From Haliclystus octoradiatus (taxonomy: Eukaryota; Cnidaria; Staurozoa; Stauromedusae; Haliclystidae), in assembly GCA_916610825.1 (NCBI GenBank), contig OU744448.1, positions 9,782,650-9,846,649 on the forward strand: DNA of 64,000 nt, in the 5' to 3' direction. Made by a program: the position numbers and the translations under genes. Below the pieces are notes generated by a model that saw nothing but the letters and a program-made list of their open reading frames with translations, was not told where the DNA came from and made no database searches. Below are positions 42,181 through 52,612 of the stretch, piece by piece; position 1 is the stretch's first letter; each line of letters opens with the position of its first letter.

Positions 42181-45100
42181 TTTGAAATAACTATAACACA
42201 AAAGTACTATAGTTCTACAAAAATGCTGCTTCGCCACTGATCAAATCAAACTAAATGAATGTAATACTCGACCGTGGGTGATTAAATTAATACTAAACAG
42301 TGATCAATCTTTCCAATTGCTTTTAAACAAAGCTTCAATTGTCCATAATTGAATGTCCAATATTACTTGATCAATGCAATCCAGACATATTATGCACCAG
42401 TTTAACATAATTATTCAAGGTATGAATAACAACATATGTTCACCTCTATATAACTAAATTTCGACACATCACATTAAAACTATGTATAAATCAGCTCTCC
42501 AAGTTGTTGTTTCATTTATTTCTAAATATGAGAAGTGTAAATATTCTTCGCAATTCTGAATATGTCAAGTTGAACAAAAAACCTTGATACGTATAATATA
42601 TTGCATTGCAATACGTCGTTTAACTTCATTGCTATTCTTCAATTTTTAACAAACATTCTATTGTGATGTTATCAACAGAAGTAAGCTTGCGTATTCGTTA
42701 ATCGAAATTACCGTATCCGGAATAATATTACGTTATAAGGTTTGTTTCAGTTAACGTAAATTTCGATGAAAAAACACTGCGCTCTTAACAAGAACAACAG
42801 TATATATTACTCATTGTGGCCTGTTGACTTTAATAGCATATAGTCCTTCGCCAGCCAGCTTGTAGATTCTCTCTTCCCCGGGTGTTGCTGTTATCAAAGA
42901 GCAAATTTGACACACATTACTATGCTATCTTCCTGTGATAGGGGCGGGGATTTGTGAATTATATCAAAGGTGAAATCAGGCATGCTGTCACTCGACTATT
43001 CCTATCTCTTTTTCATTGCCTCCAATATAACACATTCTGTTATTATAGATTATAAAAATAATTCAATGAAAAGAGATAGCTTTGATCGTTATATTGATCT
43101 CTATGCAGATCAACAATAATAAACAAGATTGGCTTCAATCTCGTATATATACATACTTCAAACAAAGAAAATGGAAACATTTTTTCCATTCGATTCCTTT
43201 TTAAAAAAATCCTCATCTTTCCGAGTTCAGCTCTGTTTAATGTTTGTTAAGACATATGTTACAAAAATGACTCAGAGAATCGCAATATTCTTGCTTGTAA
43301 CGTTGTCGAAACCCATTTCAAAGACGACTATTCAGTATCGAAATGTTAGAATACTTATAGAGATGATTTGAATAGGTAGAAGTAAATAAATATGCTTCTG
43401 ATTACTGTATTGACTTTTGCTATAAAGAGTGAAACTCCAGAGTTAAGGAAGAAGGCTTTGGCCGGGTATTTGCCTCGCTTGTTCAATTGTTTTCTAGAAA
43501 TATTATTATGACCATAAAATAATGCTTGTTTACTGCGATGCAGACTCTCTATACCCCGCTATCAGTTTGAAATCTATTTGAAGATACCATGATCTACTCT
43601 GTATATATAGTGGACTCTATCATATGTGAAGTTTATTATTTTCTTTTAGTCAAATTTATTGTTGACCATCCTGGTTGTTTTACATTATTCCATTGATGTG
43701 TTGCCTGGAATTGAATACAATAAACAAATGCAACGTATTGCACTAGAAATAAACATTTAAAGAATTTTAAATCTTTTGTATTCTTCCTTTTTATTTATTT
43801 TTTCATTAACATGATATTGGTAGCGACGTTTTTGAGTTGTTTTCATGTGAATATACTCTCTGTGACAATTATATAACGAGCAGATAGTTTGTTAATAGAT
43901 TAATGTTAAAACGAAAGGAAATATTGACAATCATAATTAATTTAGGTGACCACGTATTAAGAGGAACCCGGGACAGTTTTTTTCTTATTTCATGCAACTT
44001 CTGATATCATTCTGCTTTATTGCAATTCGAAAGTTACTTAGACAGTAAGATTTTTACGGGCTATCCCAAACTTTTTAATCTAATTTCGCGTGAAACTCTT
44101 TTGACGCAAAATCTTTGTTTCAATTCTATAATCTAACTTCTATCAATCTCGCGGCCAAATTTCCTTTTTAAATTAGCAGTGTTGACGAATGATATACAAT
44201 ATATTATACATATACACAATCACTCTCCGAACTCAATCAAATCTTTACTTTGTATTGTAAACTACAATCGATGCTTGGAAGCTTCACGACAATCGATTAA
44301 AAAATAGCATACTTTCGCTGATGAAAGGTTTGACTTGCAGCTTTTCTCAAATCCGGCCACCAAGTTCTAGTTCCTTTTTTCTGGATCTTTCTTTGTAACC
44401 TCCTAGTTCACTATCGCAGCCTTTTTCACAATTCCACAACAATAATAAATAAACTTTCCGAAGGTGCTCATCCATGCCATGACTTTCAGATAGATGTTTT
44501 TATTATTGACGAGCAGATTTGTAGGAAATAGATCAAAATTGTTGAATATATTTGACACATAATCTCCAGAAATGTCCGAGGAAATAACTTAATTCATAGT
44601 AAGTGTAGTATTTTTGAGAAGAGCAGATTCATTTGGCCGTGAACATACCTTCTTCTTCGTCGATGAACGATGTTATATCAGTGTGTTTTGATTGTGTGTG
44701 AAGAGTTAACCACCTTTAGATTATCACAACACAAGCACAGCGTAAACGTTTCTGTAACCCGCGCTCTTCTAAACCTTCATCTATTGAGTTCGCAATTTTC
44801 TTTATCGCCTTCCACGTTTAAGAAATTTGAAGTACTAAAAAAGCATTGCTATTTAAATGACCATCCATCTTAAAATAATGAAATAATCAAGTGAACTTTT
44901 ACTAGCCAGCTTGAAGATATGAGCGATGATGAAATGAGTAGAACAGTTTACCGCGTTGTTTAAATGACACTTGTGAAAATTTCTCGCAAGATTCTGTGTT
45001 TGCCAATCCCTGTATTCTATATTCTATGGATTGATTAACCGGTAAATTAATTAGTGCTGTGATGCGCGTGTGTGGCGCCAAGCAATTGTGCTTCTGCCAG

Positions 45101-45289
45101 AAATTGAAACATAGACCATGCTCTTAATAAGAAGTATTTAATATTATTGCTTACCATGATATTTTTTTACTGGATTTGAAGATGCAGACACTCGATATCT
45201 TTGATTGAAATGCGAGCCATGTCTAACAGGAAAGAAATACATGTTGCAAATATTATAACAAATATTATAGAATGTATACGTACATAGCA
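42181..45289. other. Intergenic, no recognised gene
   Basis: AT-rich, presumably including the promoter of the minus-strand gene just above 42180. No recognisable promoter motif set, transposon or coding sequence; small ORFs at 43129-43371 and 44670-44873 look random. Confidence 0.5.
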
Positions 45290-46040
45290 AAACGTTGTGA
45301 GAGTTATGAATTGGATGGAGCTTTTCACGAGAGGTCTTCCTTATCCCTCGAATTGTAAATATAAAGGATTAGACTTACGGAGACTGAAATTTGATATCAT
45401 TATGAAATACAAAGTTATAAATGGCCTAGTTTACATAATGATGCCTCAAAATAGCAAGGACATTCCAAAAGACATATATACTACTCAATACATCATAAAA
45501 CCAATGAGACTCAATAAGTAATTCAATATCTTTCATGGTGTTATATATACCTAACATAAGTTTTGGTTTATACCCGTTCTATCTAAAAATTGTCATAAAA
45601 CGTGGCACGTAGTACTGTACTAATTAACAGTGAAACAAAACAGTTAATAAAATCGTTCTTAGAAGATCAAAGTTGTTGACGTTTAGGATTTGAAACGAAC
45701 TATTTTCGAAAAGTGCAGAAGTGCCGCAAATGCAAGTTTTATTTTTATCGATGTGGTGAGAACAATAAGAATTAAGCAAAAAGAGCACGATCGATTGATG
45801 GACAGCGGTATTATCGTACTAATAAGCTATACAAAAGTGCTGATTTGAGCCGTTTTCGTAAATATTGCGGAATTAGTTTTGCACGCCAATAATGTTGTTG
45901 AATCTTGAAAGTTGAGGCTCAAAATACAAAACTTGTAAACTCCTTATGTCGTTCGACCAATGCGTGGAACTAAGTTCCTGAAGAATTTTGTCTTATCATC
46001 ACCTTTTACATTTCAAACTTCGCGTAGAGATGTAATTTTG
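45290..46040 (+). pseudogene. LINE ORF2 C-terminal relic (probable)
   Basis: YKGLDLRRLKFDIIMKYKVI at 45357-45416 resembles the conserved segment after the RT of CR1/L2/jockey-type elements (L-x-SLE-x-RR-x-x-DL-x-x-x-YK). A later segment near 45950-45975 (RSTNAWN...VPEEF) resembles the terminal NAWNSLP box. Frames are interrupted between them. Confidence 0.5.
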
Positions 46041-46430
46041 TATGTTTCAATAAAGCTTTTCCATGATGTTTTCAATGGTGTTTAAAAGAAAAGAATCAAG
46101 ATATATTCTGAAACTACCGAGTGATTCCGAATAAGTTGATTGGTCGTTGAGCGTGCAGGTAAAATTCGATGAAGACACGCGGTATCTCTTATTCTAAAAT
46201 CTTCGAATGATTCACAGCAATTTGTTGATCCATTAAGCGTGGAAGATGAAGGCACTCCGCGAGAGTTCAAAACTCAAACAACTATTGATTAAAAATGGCC
46301 GACAAAACAAATTTCAATTTCGGAAATGAATTAGATGATATTGACGATAGTATTATAAATTAGTAGAGTCGAGCTACGCCATTGTTGACAAATCAGGAGA
46401 AGGCTCATATTTCACAAATTCCGCCGACGT

Positions 46431-46623
46431 TGGCGAAAATAAACGTCATTTGGCCACTTCGCCAACATCGGTAGGATTTCGTGGAGAACAATAGAATACA
46501 TGTATTTATCCTACCAATATTTTCGAAATTTTTGAACGTCTTCAAAATTCAAAAGGTGAAATACAACATCGGCCAACAACTGCCAACATCGCGAGGGTGG
46601 CCAAATGACTTCTTATTTCGCTG
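46431..46623. mobile_element. Foldback MITE-like element
   Basis: TGGCGAAAATAAACGTCATT plus TGGCCACTTCGCC on the left pairs with the reverse complement of about 46582-46623 (CAGCGAAATAAGAAGTCATT, TGGCCACCCTCGC). Arms are about 40 bp around a centre of about 110 bp. No target duplication is identified. Confidence 0.55.
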
Positions 46624-47388
46624 ATATGGATAGGATTTTGTTGAATTCATTGAGTTCTATCAATGCCGGTGAAATAAAAAGTAATTTGGCCAGGGCTTAA
46701 GGTGCAAAACTAACAATATTAGAAAACTTATCACAATTCTAATTCTTCTGAAATCTTGAATTGTTAAGCGATTATTTATACTATCAACATATGATTCATC
46801 AATCCGCATGTGCTTTATACATTTTAGTAAGTGGTGGTCGGTCTGCTTGGTCATCTTGTACAAGTTGCAAAGATATTTTTAAATTACAAGAAAGAGCATT
46901 GTATAAAACTCGAGAGATTTTCGAATGCTGTTTTATCATGCATGATAGATAAAAACAAAACACTCAAAATTTCTAAATAATTGTAATTACAAATTGGAAT
47001 AACTTTAGCATCGTCCGATGATATATAAATGTTTCAGAGTATTATAATTAGAGGCCTTCTTCTTCGCGTCATTTTCTTTGGTCATAGTGGCTATTCCGTG
47101 ACAAAAAAGCCCCACAAAACGGGTAAAAGCTTGCAAAACAGCAGAAATGAGAAACGAAGTAGATCAAAATCAAACCCTTCGAAAGAACCGAAATTGGTTC
47201 GAAAGCATTACTCTGGATCTGTGATTCAATGAAAGGCAAAATATGACGAAGACCTGAAGATTTATAAGAGAAAATTGATCTAATCAGTCAAATATTTATG
47301 TTAAATTCGTTTAAAAATAGTAAAAATATGTTTTACTTCACAAAAGGGTTACTGCACGCATGCAATTCTAAGGGAGGTTGATTATATA

Positions 47389-48210
47389 TTATTCTATCGT
47401 AGTTAGCATTTTTGTAGATCTGTAACGAACTATATGTGGCTTAGGCCTTGGATGCTCCGATTTTAAGGCAGTAATAATCATTGGTTGATCACTTTCTGAC
47501 TGTGGAAGTATCTGGGTAACTCGATGAAGGTTGGTACTGGCTATTTTTGAACATTGACGGTCTTCATCAAGATTGCCATTTGATAAGTCTTTCGCATGTT
47601 GTTCTATGATGTGTGCTTCTGTTCTTCTGCCAATAAATCTATTGTTGATTTCCACCTCATATGATTTAGATTCCTTGCATTTGCGTATAATCTTTGCAGG
47701 AACCCATTATTTATTTGGATGATTTTGTACAAACACATCTGTACCTGGTGGAATGTTGAGCTCTGGCATTGGTCGTTGAGGTGACCTCTGCTTGGCTTAA
47801 ATTGCTCTTGTTGAATGACTGTCTGGTTGGTGGCACTGGCATATTCACAGGCGAGTTGAGATTCGCGCCGGTACAACAACGGTTCAGCTGGACTTTGTAG
47901 AGTGTTATTGATTGGTGTGACACGCATTGCTTGGAGTCCTTCTTGTATTCTGCCCCAGTCATTTTATACTTCTTGACCATTGACTTGATTTTCTGCTTCG
48001 TTCTTTCAGCAATACCGCTAGAACTCGGGAAACGGGATGATGATGTTATATGCTTTATCCCTGATGCATTGATGAATGCTTGGAATCTTTTAGAGGTGTA
48101 CTGTGATCCATTGTTTGAGTATATGTGATTTGGGTATCTATGTTCACCCACTAATGTCTGGAATAGTTTCATAGTTTCAGTACTTCGTTCGATGACGTAT
48201 CTTTCCTTAA
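47389..48210 (-). pseudogene. Integrase core and C-terminus of element 2
   Basis: YSNNGSQYTSKRFQAFI carries the second catalytic Asp motif (SDNGSQYTS in relatives, here Asn replaces Asp). SSSGIAERTKQKIKSMVKK corresponds to the catalytic-Glu helix. Later pieces (LQSPAEPLLYRR; SYEVEINNRFIGRR) lie in shifted frames. Several frameshifts and the Asp-to-Asn change make it dead. Confidence 0.8.
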
Positions 48211-48261
48211 TGGTTTAAGGAAGAGACATGTGCATGTGTAATTTATTTTCTTTTGTTTCAG

Positions 48262-48349
48262 CGGTGAATCTGGTGCTGGAAAGACTGTAGCTGCAAAAAC
48301 TATTATGAATTATATCGCTAAAGTTTCAGGCGGCGGCTCTAACGTCCAA
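48262..48349 (+). CDS. Orphan exon: P-loop of a class I myosin (MYO1E/F-like)
   Basis: An 88-bp open exon bounded by a good acceptor (TTCTTTTGTTTCAG) and donor (CAA|GTATGT). It encodes [20 protein letters not shown] followed by VSGGGSNVQ: the Walker A ATP-binding loop of a myosin motor plus the following helix. GESGAGKT is diagnostic of myosins, and VAAK-x-IM-x-YI-x-x-VSGGG is typical of long-tailed class I myosins. Entry phase 2, exit phase 0. A Thr stands where relatives have Tyr or Phe (AAKYIM). Neither the preceding (HIYALAD) nor the following (HVKDIILQSNPLLEAFG) exon is seen within the window. It lies antisense inside the integrase of element 2. It may be a captured or duplicated exon rather than part of a live gene. 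Confidence 0.8.
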
Positions 48350-48528
48350 GTATGTGTCAACTAATTTTCTATGTATGCTTTGCTTCTTGTTAGCTTTACA
48401 CACATATATTCTATTTGATTATAATATTTTATTTTGTTTGGAAAGCATTTCATGTCTGTGGCTGTGCTTTGCTGATCATATATTGAACACACATATACTG
48501 GACAATGATCTGCAACAATTAGATCACA

Positions 48529-48717
48529 CTAACCAATTTGTTCAAATGAGTCTGAACTGATGTCTTGCCAAGGTCTTGTTGGAATTTCATGCTGTAGGGG
48601 TGTGTGTGGTTTATGTGACATGTGGAACCAGCTACATTCTGAACATGAAGCAGCAATCGAGTGGATGTATTTTGTTATACCTGGCCAATATATTGTTACT
48701 GAAACTCGTAAGTTCAT
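48529..48717 (-). pseudogene. Integrase N-terminal part of element 2
   Basis: VTIYWPGITKYIHSIAASCS plus ECSWF is the end of the zinc-binding domain (C-x2-C). HEIPTRPWQDISSDSFEQIG leads to the first catalytic Asp. Homology continues weakly to about 48505 and then stops at the block containing the myosin exon. Confidence 0.8.
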
Positions 48718-49339
48718 TTTTGTGCTTTTTGAGCTTTGTGCAGATTTTCGAGGTGTGAGTGGCGCAATGAATTTAGTATGACAACTTTTTGTCTCTAAGA
48801 ATTATTTTTCCATCTAGTGTGAGCCTGTCACGATCAGATCAGAATGTACGTAGCTCTGTGGGAAGATGTCTTCGAAGTTTTGGCCAATCTTTTAAAGACT
48901 GCTTCTTTGACGTGTTTCAATTGAAGTTCCTCTGCAATTGCAGTTTCTCCCGTGGTGTAACTCCCATACTGCTGCTATACGGGAACGTGCCAATTTTTGT
49001 GGGTCCATATTCCAGCTGAGAAATATACTTTTGGGTAGGAAAATTTTAGAATATTAAACGTTTTGGGTCCTATTTCGATTTTCTAGAGAATTTGTGAGAA
49101 AATTGAAATTGAAGGCTGAAAACTGGATTTGAATTTTTACCCATAAAAATGGATAATCCCCGCATAGAGTCTATATTGAAGTATCCTCCCTGGACGTTTT
49201 GGGTAGCATTTTCAAGTTCTAAAAACAATTTGGGCAGCTTTTAATGGATTTTGGGGATTTTTCGGGTACTTCACATCTTTTCAAAACTGGCACCCCCCAT
49301 CAATGCAGCACTTGGAGTTACCCTCGGGCATTTTCGAGT
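48718..49339 (-). other. Decayed interior of element 2
   Basis: The connector before the integrase is faintly legible on the minus strand to about 49020 (TPRETAIAEELQLKHVKEAV-like). Beyond that no RT or RNase H motif is seen. Confidence 0.4.
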
Positions 49340-49750
49340 TCATTCATCCTTGTGGATGAAACAGCAACTAAATGAAGAGATATTTCGTAGATCATCAACA
49401 TTTTGTAGAGCAGCCTTCCTATTGCTTTGCTGTACAGTTTCAGTCTTGCTAGTGGTGCTGATGCTGCAGTGGAGCTCTACAAGATTGAGGCGTTGGCTAT
49501 CGTGTAATCCAAGAATTATAGGACCAGGAGTATCAACAATATGGAACATCGACTTGATTTCATCGTTTGAATTTGGATGGAGACAGGTGATGTTGGTTGT
49601 TCTCGTATGAAGCGGAATCGGAGTCATAATTCCGAACGTTCGTGCCGTCGTTGGATTTCTGTGTCGTCGTTGAAATTCATTCCGTGTTTCCATTTCGTCG
49701 TCATCTGCGCTGCCATCTGCGCGATTAATTTCGCGCGGAATCGGGGTCAA
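49340..49750 (-). pseudogene. Protease-region remnant of element 2
   Basis: FHIVDTPGPIILGLHDSQRL plus NLVEL matches the end of the retropepsin domain of K02A2.6-like elements (VVDTPGPPLLGLxxC-x-x-L-x-L). The catalytic DSG/DTG is not identified. The upstream part of the frame is made of the dispersed repeat at 49601-49722. Confidence 0.6.
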
Positions 49751-49829
49751 TATTCTGAGCTGCGGAGTCGTCGTTGGATCTTGCTTCGTTGTTGAACTTC
49801 ATTCCGTCGTCTGCGCTGCCATCTGCGCA
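49601..49829 (-). repeat. Two copies of a 120-bp repeat, inverted relative to 50613-50735
   Basis: 49601-49722 and a shorter copy 49736-49829 share GTCGTCGTTGGAT and CTGCGCTGCCATCTGCGC. 50613-50735 is the same sequence in reverse orientation (GCGCAGATGGCAGCGCAGAT...). The segment between is about 0.8 kb and includes an imperfect foldback (about 50100-50390). Confidence 0.75.
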
Positions 49830-50612
49830 ACTATCAAATTGTCTCTCACTTTTGACTAAGGTGTTTTATTACCAAGAGGAAGGTTTTCGATTTATATTTG
49901 ATATTATCTACACTGGATATTTTAATTAGTGTCAGATTCAGGCTTAGCATTCATTGCTTACTTTATTGTTCAAAATTGCTCTGTTTCAAATAGTTGTTAT
50001 AAATTTTATCAGACGTCTGGATTGTGAAATACGTCATTAATTGAGAAAGATTTATAGCTATTATTATTATAGCTATTATATAGGAAATGTAGCTGGAGGC
50101 AGACTCCGAAAATGCAACATCAAATCCATGAAATACTGATAACACCGATGCACCCTAACGCCATTTGAAGTACTTGTATGTTGTTTTTAAACGCTGCCTT
50201 GAATACCTTTCTTGGGAAAATCTAAGAATCTAGGACAATATGATTGATGCCATTGATCAGAATGAAAAAGTCTCACTACTGCAAGACTACAAAATGTCCA
50301 ATATTTTGAATATGCGTCTGCTGCTTCTATATTTCATGGATTTTGATTTTGATTTTTCCGAGTCTGTCTGTCAACCTTCAATCACATGTTCCGATAATAA
50401 TTATATGTTTCTCAATAATAAACTGCAAACATTAATGCCATCGTTTTCCATATCCATATAAGCTTGAGTATTTTACAATCCAGACCTCTTATAAGTCTTA
50501 TAAAACTAAATAATCACTGCATTTTCCAAAAATTATCCCGTTAAACTAAAGCCATTTAAAATTTGACCTAAACGGCCCTGAAATTTATTCTTTGTGTTGT
50601 TTTCAAATTGAT

Positions 50613-50735
50613 GCGCAGATGGCAGCGCAGATGACGACGGAATAGAAACATGGAATGAAATTCAACGACGACGCGGAAATCCAACGACGGCACGAACGGT
50701 CGGAATTATGACCCCGATTTCGCTTCATATTCTCG
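50613..50735 (+). repeat. Inverted partner copy of the 120-bp repeat
   Basis: Reverse complement of 49601-49722 with few differences, so transcripts across the region could form a long stem. Confidence 0.75.
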
Positions 50736-50990
50736 AGTGGGTCAGTGTGGCGCCATTTCAAGCTGTTATTTTTACATCTTCTCTTGGCATAATTTTTGAT
50801 TGATACCGCGTCGTGTCTTGGTTCATATTTACGTACGATCGCATATAGGTAATATGTTGCCATCCGCTCAAGCATCAACTTTCACCTTGATATTATGTAT
50901 CCCAACCATTTAGTCTAGTTTGATGGCAGTCTTTGTCATTGCTGTATCTGTGTGAGATGATGAAGTTGCATTTATAGATACATAATCAAA

Positions 50991-51880
50991 TTAAAGAGCG
51001 GTGAAATTGTTTTCTATTTCTATTTCATGCGCCTCCTGTCGATTGTATCTTTGGCGGTTTGTTCTATTGGACTGTTTGTCTTGCTTTGGCTTATACTGTT
51101 GATTTGGAGCCTCTTTCAGTGTAGACTGACACACATTTGAAAAATATCCTGATTTCTGGCAATTGAAGCAAGTAGCGTTATGAGCAGGACACATTTTGCG
51201 GTCAAGCGTATGGTTTGTGCCGCAGTATCTACATTGGTGCCGTTTTTGGGTTGATTAATTTTGTTCAAATTCTTTTCCATCATTTCTTTCTTCTGACCAG
51301 ATGTAGTCTATATTGTTGTAGTTTTTTCGAATTCTGTCATGTGGTCTTTTGAGCCCATATATGCGTCCCAGTTCCAATGCATGATCAAATGTGAACGTCA
51401 GTTGCTTGTTTGATAATTTTGACTGCACCTTAGGGTACTTGATGCCAAGAATAAACTGTTCTAACAGCCTGAAGTTCAGCATATCCTCCGTTTCAAACTT
51501 TCATTATTTGCTTTTGTCCGTATATGAAATCATCTATATTGAATCATTTCCTTCTTGTTTCACAGATGATAATTGGAATCTTGGTAATCTGGGATTCGTT
51601 TTTGGCTTAGAGAATGCTTCAAACGCTGACAGATGATCTTTTGGGTCAATCTTTTTTCTTCTTTGGTGTTCGAAATTTTCAATTCCTATTGCACCCATCG
51701 ACAACTAGATGTGGTTTGATCTGCTGGCATCTTGTGATGTTATATGATGGACCGTTTAGGACAAGGTTTACATACCATTGAAATATTTTGAATTCCTCAG
51801 AGGGGACATCCCTTCGCCAGTCAAATTTCTTCTTTCTTCTTTCTTCTAGTGTTTCTATGCAAGTTAAAGCTTCCATATTT
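50991..51880 (-). pseudogene. Gag of element 2
   Basis: Three legible pieces in shifting frames: an N-terminal segment (EFKIFQWYVNLVLNGPSYNI, 51876-51679), a capsid-like segment (FRLLEQFILGIKYPKVQSKL, 51482-51255) and a zinc-knuckle piece (CPAHNATCFNCQKSGYFSNV followed by Cys, 51194-50991). Basic tail KPKQDKQSNRTNRQRYNRQ. Stops and shifts separate the pieces. Confidence 0.72.
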
Positions 51881-51923
51881 ATAAGAATTTAACGTGTTAT
51901 TTTATGAAAAATGCAGTATATTT

Positions 51924-51941
51924 GTCCCACTTCTGACACCA
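51924..51941 (-). other. Primer-binding site of element 2 (tRNA-Leu type)
   Basis: The minus strand reads TGGTGTCAGAAGTGGGAC, the primer site widely used by Ty3/Gypsy elements and assigned to tRNA-Leu. It sits between gag and a putative 5' LTR ending in ACA. Confidence 0.75.
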
Positions 51942-51942
51942 T

Positions 51943-52569
51943 GTAAATAAGTTTTGTTGATATTTGTTGTTATACATCTATTTTAATTTCGAGAAATTAA
52001 TGTGACTTATTAAACGTACGCTATTCATGCCATTTAGCCCCCGATAGTCAGATGCTTCCCCAAATATGACCAAATTGCAGCCCTCCAATTGGTAAATATT
52101 TCCAAATTTTCTGTGTTTGACGTTTTTGAATCTCATTTCATAATTAGGATTCAAAATTTTATCCTAACATGTCCAGTTGATAGTGCATTGGAGTTGTAGA
52201 TGATGAGTGAATACGCCTTCGACTACAGTGTTGTTAACATTGAGAATCATGTACAATATCAACAATAACAATACAACAAGCCTAGACGGTACACAAACAC
52301 AAAGCAAAAACAAAACAATGCAGTTCCACAATACAATTCAATAAAGTATTATTCATACGTCTGCGCATGTATAACAGTTACAAAATGGCGTCAATTTATG
52401 AGTCAATTTTCAAAGTTTCTTTGAAATAAAAAGAAACTAATTGACGATAAACTTTTGTTTCTCAAACACAACACTTATATGATTCTGAATGGAATAAACG
52501 ATGGCTAAAGTAGCCTACAGCTAGCATCATAATGTAATTTCAAAGTGGCAGCATTATAATATTTTGAAA
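51943..52569. promoter_or_regulatory. Putative LTR remnant, then FRY 5' flank
   Basis: The left part should hold the 5' LTR of element 2; its outer end is not defined. The right part precedes the FRY start codon and includes AAAATGGCG (52382-52390), a match to the YY1 core-promoter motif, consistent with a TATA-less promoter. Motif evidence only. Confidence 0.3.
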
Positions 52570-52612
52570 ATGTCTGGAGTAATGGACAAACTTCACGAGG
52601 AAATTATCGAAG
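52570..52612 (+). CDS. FRY: FRY start A, coding exon 1
   Basis: Encodes MSGVMDKLHEEIIE plus one base. The ATG sits in AAAATGT and the donor is GAAG|GTACAT (phase 1). It joins the 52876 exon to give Asp. Confidence 0.75.

Larger units (their letters stand above)
47389..51942 (-). mobile_element. Second Ty3/Gypsy element, heavily decayed
   Basis: Minus-strand order: tRNA-Leu-type primer site at 51941-51924, gag (about 51880-50990), protease remnant (about 49560-49460), then integrase (48717-48529 and 48210-47389). RT and most of RNase H are missing. Repeats and a foreign myosin exon interrupt it. The domain sequences resemble the family often annotated as K02A2.6-like. A 5' LTR should lie just right of 51942 (the minus strand ends ...TTACA before TGG), but I found no matching 3' LTR near 47 kb. 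Confidence 0.8.

Noticed and set aside
42181..42237. Extension of the minus-strand gene upstream to 42237
   Set aside because: The codon at 42237 is GTG; the first ATG in frame is at 42180, which I used as the start.
46082..46952. Short frames on both strands between the LINE relic and element 2
   Set aside because: They contain no recognisable domain and overlap a foldback repeat; they also do not encode the missing myosin exons.
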